Below, piece by piece: positions 8,080-16,320 of a stretch of 64,000 nt of DNA; the stretch's first letter is position 1, and every line of letters begins with the position of its first letter. This DNA is from UBA2199 sp964628035. GTDB taxonomy: Bacteria; Acidobacteriota; Aminicenantia; UBA2199. The stretch is taken from contig CAZVPI010000005.1 in assembly GCA_964628035.1 (NCBI GenBank), positions 1 to 64,000 of the forward strand. The letters run 5' to 3'. The notes below the pieces were generated by a model, which was not told where the DNA came from, made no database searches, and saw nothing but the letters and a program-made list of their open reading frames with translations. Made by a program: the position numbers and the translations under genes.

Positions 8080-9588
8080 TCAGCGGACCGACACTGTCAA
8101 AAGGGCAAGGGGAGCCAGCGCCAGGAAAGCCGTTTCGGCGTTGGCCGAGTCGCGCGCCACCCAGGCCGCGGCCGCCCGAACGACGCGGTGCCGGCGGCGC
8201 AGCAGCAGCCACCCCGAGCCGGAACCCGAGCGCCAGGCCGCGGGTCCGGGCCAGCGGCCCGAAGCCATGCCCACGCGGACGCCAGACGGCGCCAGGGCCT
8301 GCAGCGCCCGGCACAGGCCGATCTCCCCGGGGGTCCATTCCGCTTCGTCGAGCGGTTTCCTGGGAGCCAAGAGCGCGGCCGCCCGGTCGCGGCCAATGGC
8401 CAGGACCGCAAGGCAGCGCTCGAGGAATCCCCCGTCCGGCGCGTCGGCGGGAGGCGTCTCCAGGGCCACGCCCGCATGGTTGAGCAGGAAGTCCCTTTGC
8501 CGCGGGCTCAGGCACAACGCCTCGCGGCCGAAGGGCAGGGAGCCGGGGCGGCCATCGCCGGAAACCGCCAGCACCGCGCCGCCCGCGGCGCGCAGGCGCA
8601 CCTCCTCCAGGCTGAGGCGTCGGGTCGATCCGCAAACCCGGAAGGGGGCGAAGGCCGAGGCGTGGCGGTTGTCGCCCGACACCTGCATCCTCCTGAAGAG
8701 GAGCTCCTCGACGCGGTCCTGGAGGCGCTGCGGCAAGCCGCCGTGCCGCTCGGCCAGCCAGTCGTAGAGCCTGGCCGCCGCCTCGGCCAAGGCGGCCAGG
8801 TCGGCGGCGGCGACCGGTCGGCGCGATTCGCAGGCGGCCTCGAAGACCAACCCGCCGCAGGAGGAGCTGGTGAACAGCTGCCAGGGGATCTCTTGATCAA
8901 GGAGCCAGACGCGGCAGATGTCCCCTGAGGCCGGTATGCCCACCTCGGCACGTCCCTGGGGCAGGGCGAGCCCCAGACGCACCAGCACCCGCCGCAGGCG
9001 CGGCCTCTTTTCGAGCGGACGGCCGTTGAGGACGATCTCGGCGCCGGCGCCGGCGCAGAGCTCGGAAATGAGCTTCTTTTCCAGGCCCGCCGCCTTCGCC
9101 CTGGCGCGGCGGTTGATGACGATGCGGGTGCCGGCAGCGGCTCCGGCCGGGTCGGTCGGCAATCGCCTGTTGCCGCGGAAGCGCAGGGGCGGCCGCCCCG
9201 CGGGGCCGGGGCTGGCGATGAGGATTTCCCGGGCGTCTGGCAGCAAAACCGCCAGCAGCCCGATCCCGGGCGCCGCCGCCTCCTGAAGGGCGGCGATCGC
9301 CCGCTCCCTTTCCGGGGGCAGGCGCAGGGCTTCCAGGGCGCCGACCAGGTTGTCCCAGGAAGCCGCGTCGATCTCGTTGCCGTTGTCGGCCACCACGACG
9401 AGCCTGCGCTTCACCTCCACCTCCACCCGCTTGGCCCCGCGCCGCAGCGCCTCGCGCACCAGCTCGGTGGGAAGCTGGGCCGGCGAAGGGAACATGCAGG
9501 CGGCCAGCTTCTGCAGGTGGGCGTCGGCGTCGACCGAGAACAGGCCGTCGCCGTCGGTCGCCGTCCAGGGAGGGATCGTTCCGTTCAT
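8080..9588 (-). CDS. Degenerate GHKL/Hsp90-like ATPase-fold protein
   Basis: 502 aa, no signal peptide or clear membrane segment. The first 200 residues follow the order of a Bergerat ATP-binding fold: LPTELVREALRRGA where the N-box should be, VVVADNGNEID in place of the G1 box D-x-G-x-G, GIGLLAVLL as G2-like, and GTRIVINRR as a late strand. The N-box Asn that holds magnesium is absent and the second G1 glycine is Asn, so ATP hydrolysis is doubtful (inference). The remaining 300 residues match nothing I recognise. Its ATG overlaps the stop of the GHKL-transglutaminase gene by four bases (ATGA), so the two are probably translated together and may form a heteromer. Fold call is moderate, function unknown. 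Confidence 0.6.
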   Translation of the reverse strand: MNGTIPPWTATDGDGLFSVDADAHLQKLAACMFPSPAQLPTELVREALRRGAKRVEVEVKRRLVVVADNGNEIDAASWDNLVGALEALRLPPERERAIAALQEAAAPGIGLLAVLLPDAREILIASPGPAGRPPLRFRGNRRLPTDPAGAAAGTRIVINRRARAKAAGLEKKLISELCAGAGAEIVLNGRPLEKRPRLRRVLVRLGLALPQGRAEVGIPASGDICRVWLLDQEIPWQLFTSSSCGGLVFEAACESRRPVAAADLAALAEAAARLYDWLAERHGGLPQRLQDRVEELLFRRMQVSGDNRHASAFAPFRVCGSTRRLSLEEVRLRAAGGAVLAVSGDGRPGSLPFGREALCLSPRQRDFLLNHAGVALETPPADAPDGGFLERCLAVLAIGRDRAAALLAPRKPLDEAEWTPGEIGLCRALQALAPSGVRVGMASGRWPGPAAWRSGSGSGWLLLRRRHRVVRAAAAWVARDSANAETAFLALAPLALLTVSVR

Positions 9589-12314
9589 GGATCCTGCCGC
9601 AGCAACCGCCGGGCCGCTCGGCGCAGGAGGGCCGGCCCGACGAGTTTCTCGGTGGCGGCGCGGCCCAAGAACCTCATGACCGCCAGGGCCGGGCTGGAGG
9701 CGAACAGCGGCGAGGCCTCTACGTACGCCGGCCCGCCCGGAGCGACGGCGACAAAGCGGCGCGGGAAAAAGAACGGCGGCCGTTTCAAGGGCACAGGCAG
9801 GTCGATGCCGAGAAAGTCCCGCTCCTCAAGCCCTGGCGCCAGGAGGAAGGGCCGGTTCGGCACGCGCAGCCAGAAAAGCAATCCCCGGGGCGGGGAGATC
9901 AGCCTGTTGACGGCCTTGAGCAATGGATCGGCAGCGGACGGTCGCAGGCGGCACAGCCGGTCGCTGTCGACGGTGTCGGGAAAGAGGGCGGCCAGGGGCG
10001 CGGCCTCCGGCCGGCTCAGGTCGATGACGGCGGCGTTGCTTGCGGCCAGCGCGAGGGCCAGGGGATTGCGGTTGGCGGTGAACAGCAGGCGCTTGCGGCG
10101 CAGAAGCCGCTGGGCCTGGAGAATGGAGACCCAGCCGCCGCCGACCAGGGGCACGAGGGGATGGCGCCGCAAGGGGCTGTCCGTGCCCCAGAGGCCCGGG
10201 CTGAGGATCGCCTGGCCGGCGGCCTGCGCCAGCAACACCGCGGTGTTTTCGCCCGCAGTGGCGGCGAGCCCGGGCCTGGCGCGCCTTTTCCGCAGCAAGG
10301 CGATAGCGGCCAAGGCCGCGAGCAGGGCCAGCGCCGCGGCGATGGAGGCGGCGGACGGCCCGGCTCCCCGCCTCGGCAAGGCGGCCGGGGCCGGGCTCGC
10401 GGGCAGAGCCGCGTCGCCGCCTGCGATCGCAGCATCGCTGACTTTCCAGCCGCGGTCGAAATACTCGCACCAGGCATGCAGTCGCGGCCGCGCTCGCCCG
10501 TTTTCTCCGACCAATCCGACCACCAGCCGTGACGCGACCCCCATTCTCCGCAACAGGAGGACCTGCAGGCCGTTGATCACGTCGCAGTCGCCGGCGCCGA
10601 TCTCCAGGACCATGGCCAGCCAGTCGCCCCGGCCGCCCTGGCCGCGGTAGCGCCCGGCGATGGCGGGGGAGTCGTCGTAATTTACTCGCAGCCGGGCCAG
10701 CCGTCGGGCCAGGAGCGCCTTGTCGGTTGTCGCCAGTTGCCGGGCGGCGACGGCCGTTGCCTGCAAATCCTGGGGAAGGGACAGGAATTCCGGGAAATGG
10801 AGATATCGGGCCCCCTGCCAGGCGGGAAGTCGCTCCATTGCCTCTTCCGGGCAGAGCCGGCAGGAGAGCGTGCCGCCGCGGGGCAGCCGGGCCACCGTTT
10901 CCCCCTGGGCCGTCGCCCAGGCCGTGACCGGCGCGCCCCCGTCCAACCGAGGCGTTCCAGGCACCAGCCCCCATCCGGCCGGCAGGGGAAGAAAGAGTTC
11001 TCCGGCTGCGGCGCGCAGCCGGATCTCCATGCCCGATTCCTCCGGGCAGGAGAGAAGAGGAGGCGGGGGCCCCTCGCGGGCCGGGCCGCGCACGAAGCCC
11101 GTTTCCCTGTCGTAGGCATCGGCGACGAAAAGGCGGAACAGAACGGAAAGCGGCGGCGAATAGGAAAACGAGGCCGGCGCCAGGGAGGAGGCTTCGCCGA
11201 CCGAGGCGCCCCGGTAGGAAAGGGACAGCGATCCCGGATCGGGCCAGGCGGCGTCATGGCGGCGAGGCGCTGGCCCACCGAGGCTCAGAAGGAAAAGGAG
11301 CAGCGGCGCCAGGAGCAGGGGCGGCAGCCAGCGCCGGGCGTGGCGGATAAGGGGACGAAGCGCATGGCGCAGCCGGGCGCCGAGCCTCTGCGCCGTCGGG
11401 CGCGGAAAGCTCCGCTCCAGCGCCGCCAGCAGCAGGCGGTGCAGCGCCGCTTCGGCCTTGCGGCGCAGCAGGTCGAGGTCCCTGTTCTCCAGCGCCAGGT
11501 CGCGCGAGAAGGTGACGTCCAGGTGGTTGCCGTTCAGGAGGTACACGGGGGCCAGCCCGGCTCCCACGTCGGCCGCCGCCGCATCGTCGGCGTGCAGGTG
11601 GGACATCTGCCCGAGCAGCGTGCCGCGCCAGACCGGCAGCCCGCGCGCGTACAGGCGCACCTCGGGTTCGGCGCCGAGGGCCACCGCCCCCTCCACCGGT
11701 CCGCTGCGGAAGGAAAAACTCAGCGGCCCGGGCAGGACCATGGGCTCGGTCAGGTTTTTTCCCGAGAACCAGAGGGGTAGCGGCGATCCGCGGCGGTCGT
11801 TGCGGCGCAGATAGCGGCAATAGGCGAGTAGCCCCGCCTGCACCTGGCGCTGGAATTCAGCTTCCGCGCAGCCGCGGCCGGGGCGCACGAGCGTGACGGC
11901 CGTGCCGGGCCGTGAGAGCCGGCACTCGCCGTTGCTGGCATTGAGCTCGGCGTCCAGGGAGACGGCCCAGCCGAGGCGTCCGCGGCGCGACTGCAGCACG
12001 ATGCGCGCCGGCGCAAAGCGCAGGACGGTCCAGAAGCCTATGCCGTAACGGCCGGCCGCCGCCCGGTCGCCCCCCTTGTCCGAGGCATAGAGGCGGAACA
12101 GGAAGCGGCGGGCATGGTCAAGGGTCATGCCGCGGCCGTCGTCCTCGAAGTGGATCGTCTCCATTCCCGCGGAGTCGATCCAGGCCGACACGCGCACGGC
12201 GCGCGCCCCGGCGTCGCGGCTGTTCTGAGCCAGCTCGCGCAGGAAGAACCAGGGGTCGTCGCCGTAGGCGCGGGTCACCGCCTCGGCCAGGCCGCGGAAG
12301 TCGCCTCCGCGCAT
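9585..12314 (-). CDS. Transmembrane GHKL ATPase-transglutaminase fusion
   Basis: 909 aa. N-terminus: a canonical Hsp90/HtpG-like GHKL domain with N-box FLRELAQNSRDAG (Asn31), G1 box EDDGRGM (58-63) and G2 box GRYGIGFW (88-95). A membrane helix follows at about 326-346. Then comes a roughly 300-residue, presumably periplasmic part ending in a transglutaminase-like domain with a full catalytic triad: Cys577 in GAGDCD, His613 in HAWCEY and Asp627 in KVSDA. A second membrane helix lies at about 655-673, then a C-terminal cytoplasmic domain of unknown fold. Such domains usually act as cysteine proteases or acyl-transferases. I know of no named family with this order. The ATG at 12314 is chosen over an upstream TTG because it starts the conserved region and follows the MBL stop by 16 bases. 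Confidence 0.8.
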   Translation of the reverse strand: MRGGDFRGLAEAVTRAYGDDPWFFLRELAQNSRDAGARAVRVSAWIDSAGMETIHFEDDGRGMTLDHARRFLFRLYASDKGGDRAAAGRYGIGFWTVLRFAPARIVLQSRRGRLGWAVSLDAELNASNGECRLSRPGTAVTLVRPGRGCAEAEFQRQVQAGLLAYCRYLRRNDRRGSPLPLWFSGKNLTEPMVLPGPLSFSFRSGPVEGAVALGAEPEVRLYARGLPVWRGTLLGQMSHLHADDAAAADVGAGLAPVYLLNGNHLDVTFSRDLALENRDLDLLRRKAEAALHRLLLAALERSFPRPTAQRLGARLRHALRPLIRHARRWLPPLLLAPLLLFLLSLGGPAPRRHDAAWPDPGSLSLSYRGASVGEASSLAPASFSYSPPLSVLFRLFVADAYDRETGFVRGPAREGPPPPLLSCPEESGMEIRLRAAAGELFLPLPAGWGLVPGTPRLDGGAPVTAWATAQGETVARLPRGGTLSCRLCPEEAMERLPAWQGARYLHFPEFLSLPQDLQATAVAARQLATTDKALLARRLARLRVNYDDSPAIAGRYRGQGGRGDWLAMVLEIGAGDCDVINGLQVLLLRRMGVASRLVVGLVGENGRARPRLHAWCEYFDRGWKVSDAAIAGGDAALPASPAPAALPRRGAGPSAASIAAALALLAALAAIALLRKRRARPGLAATAGENTAVLLAQAAGQAILSPGLWGTDSPLRRHPLVPLVGGGWVSILQAQRLLRRKRLLFTANRNPLALALAASNAAVIDLSRPEAAPLAALFPDTVDSDRLCRLRPSAADPLLKAVNRLISPPRGLLFWLRVPNRPFLLAPGLEERDFLGIDLPVPLKRPPFFFPRRFVAVAPGGPAYVEASPLFASSPALAVMRFLGRAATEKLVGPALLRRAARRLLRQDP

Positions 12315-12330
12315 GGATCGGGCCGGTGCC

Positions 12331-13062
12331 TCAGTAGAATCTGCGCACCCGCACCTCAATGCCCGGTTCGCCGCGGAGAAGCTCGACCAGCTGCTGCGGA
12401 TCGGTCCCGGAAAAGTGGTACGGGTAGAGGATGCGCGGCCTGAAGAGCCGGGCGGCCCGGGCCGCCATCTCGGGGGTCATGGTGTAGGGGATGTTCATGG
12501 GCAGGAAGGCGACGGCGATGTCCCGCAGCCCCGCCATCTCGGGGATGTCCTCGGTGTCGCCGGCCACGTAGACGCGCAGGCCGGGAAAGGAGAGGACATA
12601 GCCGTTGCCTTCGCCGCGGGGATGATACGGCTGGCCGTTCCCGCGCTTGTGCGCGATGTTGTAGGCCGGCACCGCGGCGATGGCGATGCCGTCGATCTCC
12701 CGTTCGTCGCCGTTCCTCATGACCACGGCCCCGGCGGGCAGGGGCTGGCAGAGGGCGCTGACGACGATGCGCGTCGAAGGCCGGCGCAGGGCCTCGATCG
12801 CCTGGGGGTCGAAATGGTCGCTGTGATGGTGGGTGATCAGGATGCAGTCGGCCTTGGGCTGGGCCGTAAAATCAGCCCGCCGGCCGTCGGGATCGACATA
12901 GATGGCCAGCCCGCGGTGCTGGAACAGAAGCGAGGCATGGCCGATGAAGGTCATGCGGAGGTCGCCTTGGGCCGTGGCCAGGGTGTCGCTGGCCATGTCG
13001 CCTTGTCCGTTCAGCAGGACGGCCGTCATGAAGAGAATGGCGAAGCCGAAGGTGTTGTGCAT
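12331..13062 (-). CDS. Secreted metallo-beta-lactamase-fold hydrolase
   Basis: 243 aa. An N-terminal hydrophobic signal (about 1-22) precedes an MBL-fold domain with HHHSDH (78-83, the zinc-binding HxHxDH), a later GDTED metal-bridging Asp motif, and LYPYHFSG near the C-terminus. It resembles the UlaG/Lactamase_B_2 branch, which includes lactonases and phosphodiesterases, but here exported. Substrate unknown. AAGGAGGAGG precedes the ATG. It lies in the run with the GHKL pair, suggesting an envelope role. Confidence 0.85.
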   Translation of the reverse strand: MHNTFGFAILFMTAVLLNGQGDMASDTLATAQGDLRMTFIGHASLLFQHRGLAIYVDPDGRRADFTAQPKADCILITHHHSDHFDPQAIEALRRPSTRIVVSALCQPLPAGAVVMRNGDEREIDGIAIAAVPAYNIAHKRGNGQPYHPRGEGNGYVLSFPGLRVYVAGDTEDIPEMAGLRDIAVAFLPMNIPYTMTPEMAARAARLFRPRILYPYHFSGTDPQQLVELLRGEPGIEVRVRRFY

Positions 13063-13108
13063 GTCCTCCTCCTTGCGCCGCCCAAGGGCTGCGGCCCCGG
13101 TGGCGCGG

Positions 13109-13324
13109 TCATGCCGGCCCGGCCGCTTTCCGGCGCCGGCGGCGCGCGCCGATGGGCCTGCCGGCCACCGCCCAGTGCTCGGCCGGCACCTCGTTCAGGA
13201 TCACGCGCACGCTTTCGCCGGGAGCGTCCAGGGAGGTGGCCACGGCGTCGGTCACGCTGCGCAGCAGCAGCTTCTTGGCGCGCCGGCTCCTGCCGGACAG
13301 CAGGTGGAGCATCACGATGGGCAT
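13109..13324 (-). CDS. 4-oxalocrotonate tautomerase family protein
   Basis: 71 aa, close to the 60-70 of the family. After Met removal, Pro1 would be the catalytic base (MPIVMLHLLSGRS), and the Arg-rich helix and VRVILNEVPAEHWAVAG strand match 4-OT. A basic tail (ARRRRRKAAG) is unusual. It starts 11 bases after the ferritin-like gene with no good ribosome-binding site, so translation is probably coupled. The ketone/enol substrate is unknown. Confidence 0.8.
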   Translation of the reverse strand: MPIVMLHLLSGRSRRAKKLLLRSVTDAVATSLDAPGESVRVILNEVPAEHWAVAGRPIGARRRRRKAAGPA

Positions 13325-13335
13325 GGGGCCGGGCG

Positions 13336-13800
13336 CTACTTGTTGCGCGCGCGGTACTGGTTCAGCTTGTCCCGGTGGCGCTGGTTCTCGGCGGCAAGCC
13401 GCTGGTGGAGCTGGCGGGCTCCGGCGTTGTCGTCCTTGATCATCTCGTAGAATTTCCTCTTGGTCAGGGAATCCTCGATGGAGGCGGCATAGGCCAGGGC
13501 CGCCTGCAGGGTGACCGGCTTGTCGAGGGTCTCGCGGATCTGGGCCTTGATGAAGTTCATGGAGGTGCGCACGGCCTCGATATTGAAGCGGTCGCGGTTG
13601 TAATCGAGCTTGCCGGCCTTGATCAGCTCGATGGTCGAGCGCACCCATTCGGCGTTCTTGCGCTCGTCATCGGCCAGGTCGATCCAGAAGTCCTTGTGCT
13701 CGGGAAGCTTTTCGCTGTAGACCCAGTAGAGCTCCATCACGGCGGCGACGTATTCGGCGATGAGCTCGATCTTGCTCACCTGAAATGAGGACAGTTCCAT
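13336..13800 (-). CDS. Ferritin-like/rubrerythrin-type helical protein
   Basis: 154 aa, all-helical. Its two halves resemble the four-helix diiron fold of rubrerythrin: YVAAVMELYWVYSEKLPEH then LADDERKNAEW, and a second pair with AALAYAASIEDS and LAAENQRHRDK. In the usual family the second and fourth helices carry E-x-x-H; here the first reads E-R-K-N and the second has Asn three residues before His, so the metal site is at best modified. It could be a degenerate or differently loaded ferritin-like protein. AGGAGG sits before the ATG at 13800. It is the first gene of the minus-strand run. Confidence 0.6.
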   Translation of the reverse strand: MELSSFQVSKIELIAEYVAAVMELYWVYSEKLPEHKDFWIDLADDERKNAEWVRSTIELIKAGKLDYNRDRFNIEAVRTSMNFIKAQIRETLDKPVTLQAALAYAASIEDSLTKRKFYEMIKDDNAGARQLHQRLAAENQRHRDKLNQYRARNK

Positions 13801-13843
13801 GCCGCGCCTCCTCGGGCCGCCCGCATTGCCCGCTGACGTTCCA

Positions 13844-13872
13844 GGTGTACCACAGCGGCGGGAAAAATGCAA
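13844..13872 (-). promoter_or_regulatory. Promoter of the ferritin-like to DUF3014 gene run
   Basis: Minus strand TTGCAT (13872-13867), 17-bp spacer, TACACC (13849-13844). Predicted start about 13837, a 37-nt leader with AGGAGG. Divergent from the next promoter. Confidence 0.5.
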
Positions 13873-13885
13873 TTCGCCGCCTGTT

Positions 13886-13914
13886 TTGACTTTGCCGCCG
13901 CGATTTGCTATAGA
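13886..13914 (+). promoter_or_regulatory. Leaderless promoter of the flippase-like gene and coaX
   Basis: TTGACT (13886-13891), 17-bp spacer, TATAGA (13909-13914). Expected start 13921, one base before the ATG at 13922. Confidence 0.65.
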
Positions 13915-13921
13915 GGGGCCG

Positions 13922-14941
13922 ATGGGCAAGACGAAATGGCGCGGAGCATGGCATACTTTGGCCGGGATCGGCATCGGGCTGGTCTTCATCCACCTGGCCT
14001 TGCGCGACGTCAGGCCCCGGGATGTGCTCGGGGCTTTCGGCCGCGCCGACCTCCCGCTTCTGCCCCTGGTCCTGGCCACGGTGCTGATCGGCCTGGAGTT
14101 GCGCAGCCTGCGCTGGCGTCTGTTGCTGCTGCCCCTGGGACCTGCATCGGGGCGAACGCTGTTCGCGGCGCTCAGCATCGGCTACATGGCCAACACCTTC
14201 ATGCCCGCCCACCTGGGCGAGTTCGCCCGCGCCTGGCACGCGGCGCGCCGGACCGGCATCCGTCCCGCCTCGATGCTGGCCACCATCGTCGTCGAGCGCG
14301 TCATCGACGTGGCTTCGCTGCTGGCGCTGATGGGGCTGACCCTCCTGGCCTTTCCCTTTCCCGGTTGGGTGCGCCGCAGCGGCGCCCTGATGCTGGCTTT
14401 CGTGATCCTGCTCGGCGCCGTCCTGGCGCTGATGAGCCGCCACAAGAGCCGCTCGCTGGATGCCTGCGGCCGCCTCCTGCGCTTCTTGCCTCCTGCGCTC
14501 TCGGCGCGAATCGGCGGGGCGCTGGAGCAGTTTCTCTGCGGCGTCGCGCCGCTGCGCCGGCGGGTCCATTACGCGGTCGTCGCCGCCCTTTCCCTCGCCA
14601 TCTGGGCCTGCTATGCCCTGACGTTCCAGTTCCTGTTCCAGGCCTTCCACTTCGTTTCCCGCTTCCGGCTCCCCTGGAGCGCAGCCCTGGTGGTCCTGGT
14701 GGTGACCACGATCAGCGTGGTGGTCCCCTCCTCGCCAGGCTATGTCGGCACGTTCCATTATCTGTGCCAGCTGTCCCTGGGCCTGTTCCAGGTGCCGAAG
14801 GGGCCTGCCCTGTCCTACGCGCTGGTGGCCCATGCCTTCGCGGTCCTGCCGGCGTTCCTGCTGGGCCTGTACTTCCTGGCCCGCGAGCGGCTCAGCCTTG
14901 CCTCGCTGTCCCGCGAGGGGATCGATGCTGCTGGCCGTTGA
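13922..14941 (+). CDS. Lysylphosphatidylglycerol synthase TM-region / flippase-like membrane protein
   Basis: 339 aa with about eight to nine membrane segments. It shows the marks of the UPF0104/LPG_synthase_TM family: RSLRWRLLLLPLG, SIGYMANTFMPAHLGEFARAW, VERVIDVASLL, and VVPSSPGYVGTFHY near the C-terminus. The family includes the membrane half of MprF and archaeal AglD and handles lipid or lipid-linked substrates; the aminoacyl-transferase half of MprF is missing. A longer open frame exists upstream, but the promoter overlaps it and gives a leaderless start at 13922. coaX overlaps its end by 17 bases. Confidence 0.8.
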   Translation: MGKTKWRGAWHTLAGIGIGLVFIHLALRDVRPRDVLGAFGRADLPLLPLVLATVLIGLELRSLRWRLLLLPLGPASGRTLFAALSIGYMANTFMPAHLGEFARAWHAARRTGIRPASMLATIVVERVIDVASLLALMGLTLLAFPFPGWVRRSGALMLAFVILLGAVLALMSRHKSRSLDACGRLLRFLPPALSARIGGALEQFLCGVAPLRRRVHYAVVAALSLAIWACYALTFQFLFQAFHFVSRFRLPWSAALVVLVVTTISVVVPSSPGYVGTFHYLCQLSLGLFQVPKGPALSYALVAHAFAVLPAFLLGLYFLARERLSLASLSREGIDAAGR

Positions 14942-15707
14942 CATCGGCAACACGGTCGCCGCGGCCGTCCTCTTCCGCGGCCGTGCCATCGTTGCCCGCG
15001 CCCGCACCGCCACTCCGCGAAGCTGGTCTGCGCGCGCTCTCTCGGCCCTGCTGGCGCCGGCCCGCCGCGGCCCGACCGACGCAGCCATCGTCTCCTCGGT
15101 GGTGCCGCGCCTGGACCGCGGGCTGGCCGCCGCCCTGAGGCGGCAATGGGGCCTGGAGGCGGTCTTTCTCGATGCAGGCACCAGAACGGGATTGCCCCTG
15201 TGCATCGACCGTCCCGAAGAGCTCGGCGCCGACCGCATCGCCGACTGCCTGGGGGCTCTGGCCCTGTTTCCGCCGCCGCTGATCGTCATCGATGCGGGCA
15301 CGGCCGTCACCTTCGACCTTGTCGACCGCCGCGGGCGCTACCGCGGCGGCTGCATCCTGCCCGGGATCGGCATCTCCATCCAGGCGCTGGCCGAACACGC
15401 CGCCCGCCTGGAGCCGGTCGCTTTCGCCGTGCCCCGCCGACCCGTGGGACGGAACACGGCCGACAGCATACGTGCCGGGGTGTTCCACGGCCAGGTCGGG
15501 GCGTTGCAGCACCTGATCGCCCTTTATCGCCGCGAGCTGGGACCGGGTGTGAGGGTCGTGGCCACCGGCGGCATGCTGGCCCGGGCGGGCCGGGGGGGCG
15601 CGGCCCCCCTGCGCGGCCGCTTGCGCGGCATCGATGCCTATGCCCCGGACCTGATTTTCCACGGCCTGCGCCTCATCCAGGAGCGGCTGCAGGAGATGGG
15701 CGCGTGA
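14925..15707 (+). CDS. coaX: Type III pantothenate kinase
   Basis: 260 aa, the normal length. It begins MLLAVDIGNT, the ASKHA phosphate-1 motif, and has PEELGADRIAD and VIDAGTAVTFD with the catalytic Asp, then a GGCILPGI segment typical of CoaX. It phosphorylates pantothenate in the first step of coenzyme A synthesis, usually with a monovalent cation and insensitive to CoA feedback. The start lies inside the end of the flippase-like gene with a GAGGGG element. Confidence 0.93.
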   Translation: MLLAVDIGNTVAAAVLFRGRAIVARARTATPRSWSARALSALLAPARRGPTDAAIVSSVVPRLDRGLAAALRRQWGLEAVFLDAGTRTGLPLCIDRPEELGADRIADCLGALALFPPPLIVIDAGTAVTFDLVDRRGRYRGGCILPGIGISIQALAEHAARLEPVAFAVPRRPVGRNTADSIRAGVFHGQVGALQHLIALYRRELGPGVRVVATGGMLARAGRGGAAPLRGRLRGIDAYAPDLIFHGLRLIQERLQEMGA

Positions 15708-16282
15708 GCGGCGGCCACGAGGATTATGACTACATCATCCGCCTGATCCAGTACCTGGAGGACCGCCACCGCATACGCTTTTTCATCACCAGCCGCGACT
15801 TCGACGTCCTGTACCGCTGGTGGGAAAAGGGCATCCCCGCAACCCTGGTGCGCGAAGCCATCGATTGCGTCGTCGAACGCGGCTGGCGCCGCGGCAGCCC
15901 GCCCGACCGCTTCGCGGCCTTCGGCCACGAGGTGCGCAAGCGGCACAAGGCCTTCCTGGCCCTGGATGTCGGCCGCCCCCGCCCCGAGCCCGAGGACCCC
16001 CACGCCGCGTTCGACGCCTTCCTGGCCGCCCTGCCGCAAGAGCTGGAATTCCTGCGCGGCGACTTCGACCGGCTGTTCGTTGCCCTGCGCCAGGGCGGCA
16101 GCGCCGACCTCCTGCCGCTTGAGGAAAAGCTGCTGCGGCGCTTTCGCGACGACGGGGAACTGAACGCCAAGACGGATTGGTTCCTGAAGAATCTGGTCCC
16201 TGAACTGCGCCGGCCCGAGGTCGAGCGCCGCTACCGGGTGAACTGCCTGTGGGGCAGGTTCGGCATCCCCAGCATCGAATAG
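15704..16282 (+). CDS. Conserved-looking cytoplasmic protein of unknown function
   Basis: 192 aa, GTG start overlapping the coaX stop by four bases (GTGA), so translation is probably coupled. No signal or membrane segment. The sequence is helical and charged: an N-terminal part DYDYIIRLIQYLEDRHRIRFFITSRDF-like with many aromatic residues, then WWEKGIPATLVREAIDCVVERG, which looks like a helix-turn-helix-sized segment. I do not recognise the family. Codon use matches its neighbours. Confidence 0.7.
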   Translation: MSGGHEDYDYIIRLIQYLEDRHRIRFFITSRDFDVLYRWWEKGIPATLVREAIDCVVERGWRRGSPPDRFAAFGHEVRKRHKAFLALDVGRPRPEPEDPHAAFDAFLAALPQELEFLRGDFDRLFVALRQGGSADLLPLEEKLLRRFRDDGELNAKTDWFLKNLVPELRRPEVERRYRVNCLWGRFGIPSIE

Positions 16283-16285
16283 AAC

Positions 16286-16320
16286 GATCTATCGTGACGC
16301 ACAACGCGTCATGACAGATC
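16286..16320. terminator. Bidirectional hairpin between convergent genes
   Basis: A 15-bp stem (16286-16300 with 16306-16320, two non-Watson-Crick positions) and a 5-base loop, covering the last codons of the kinase-TPR gene and the end of the plus-strand coaX operon. No T tract on either side. Confidence 0.55.
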
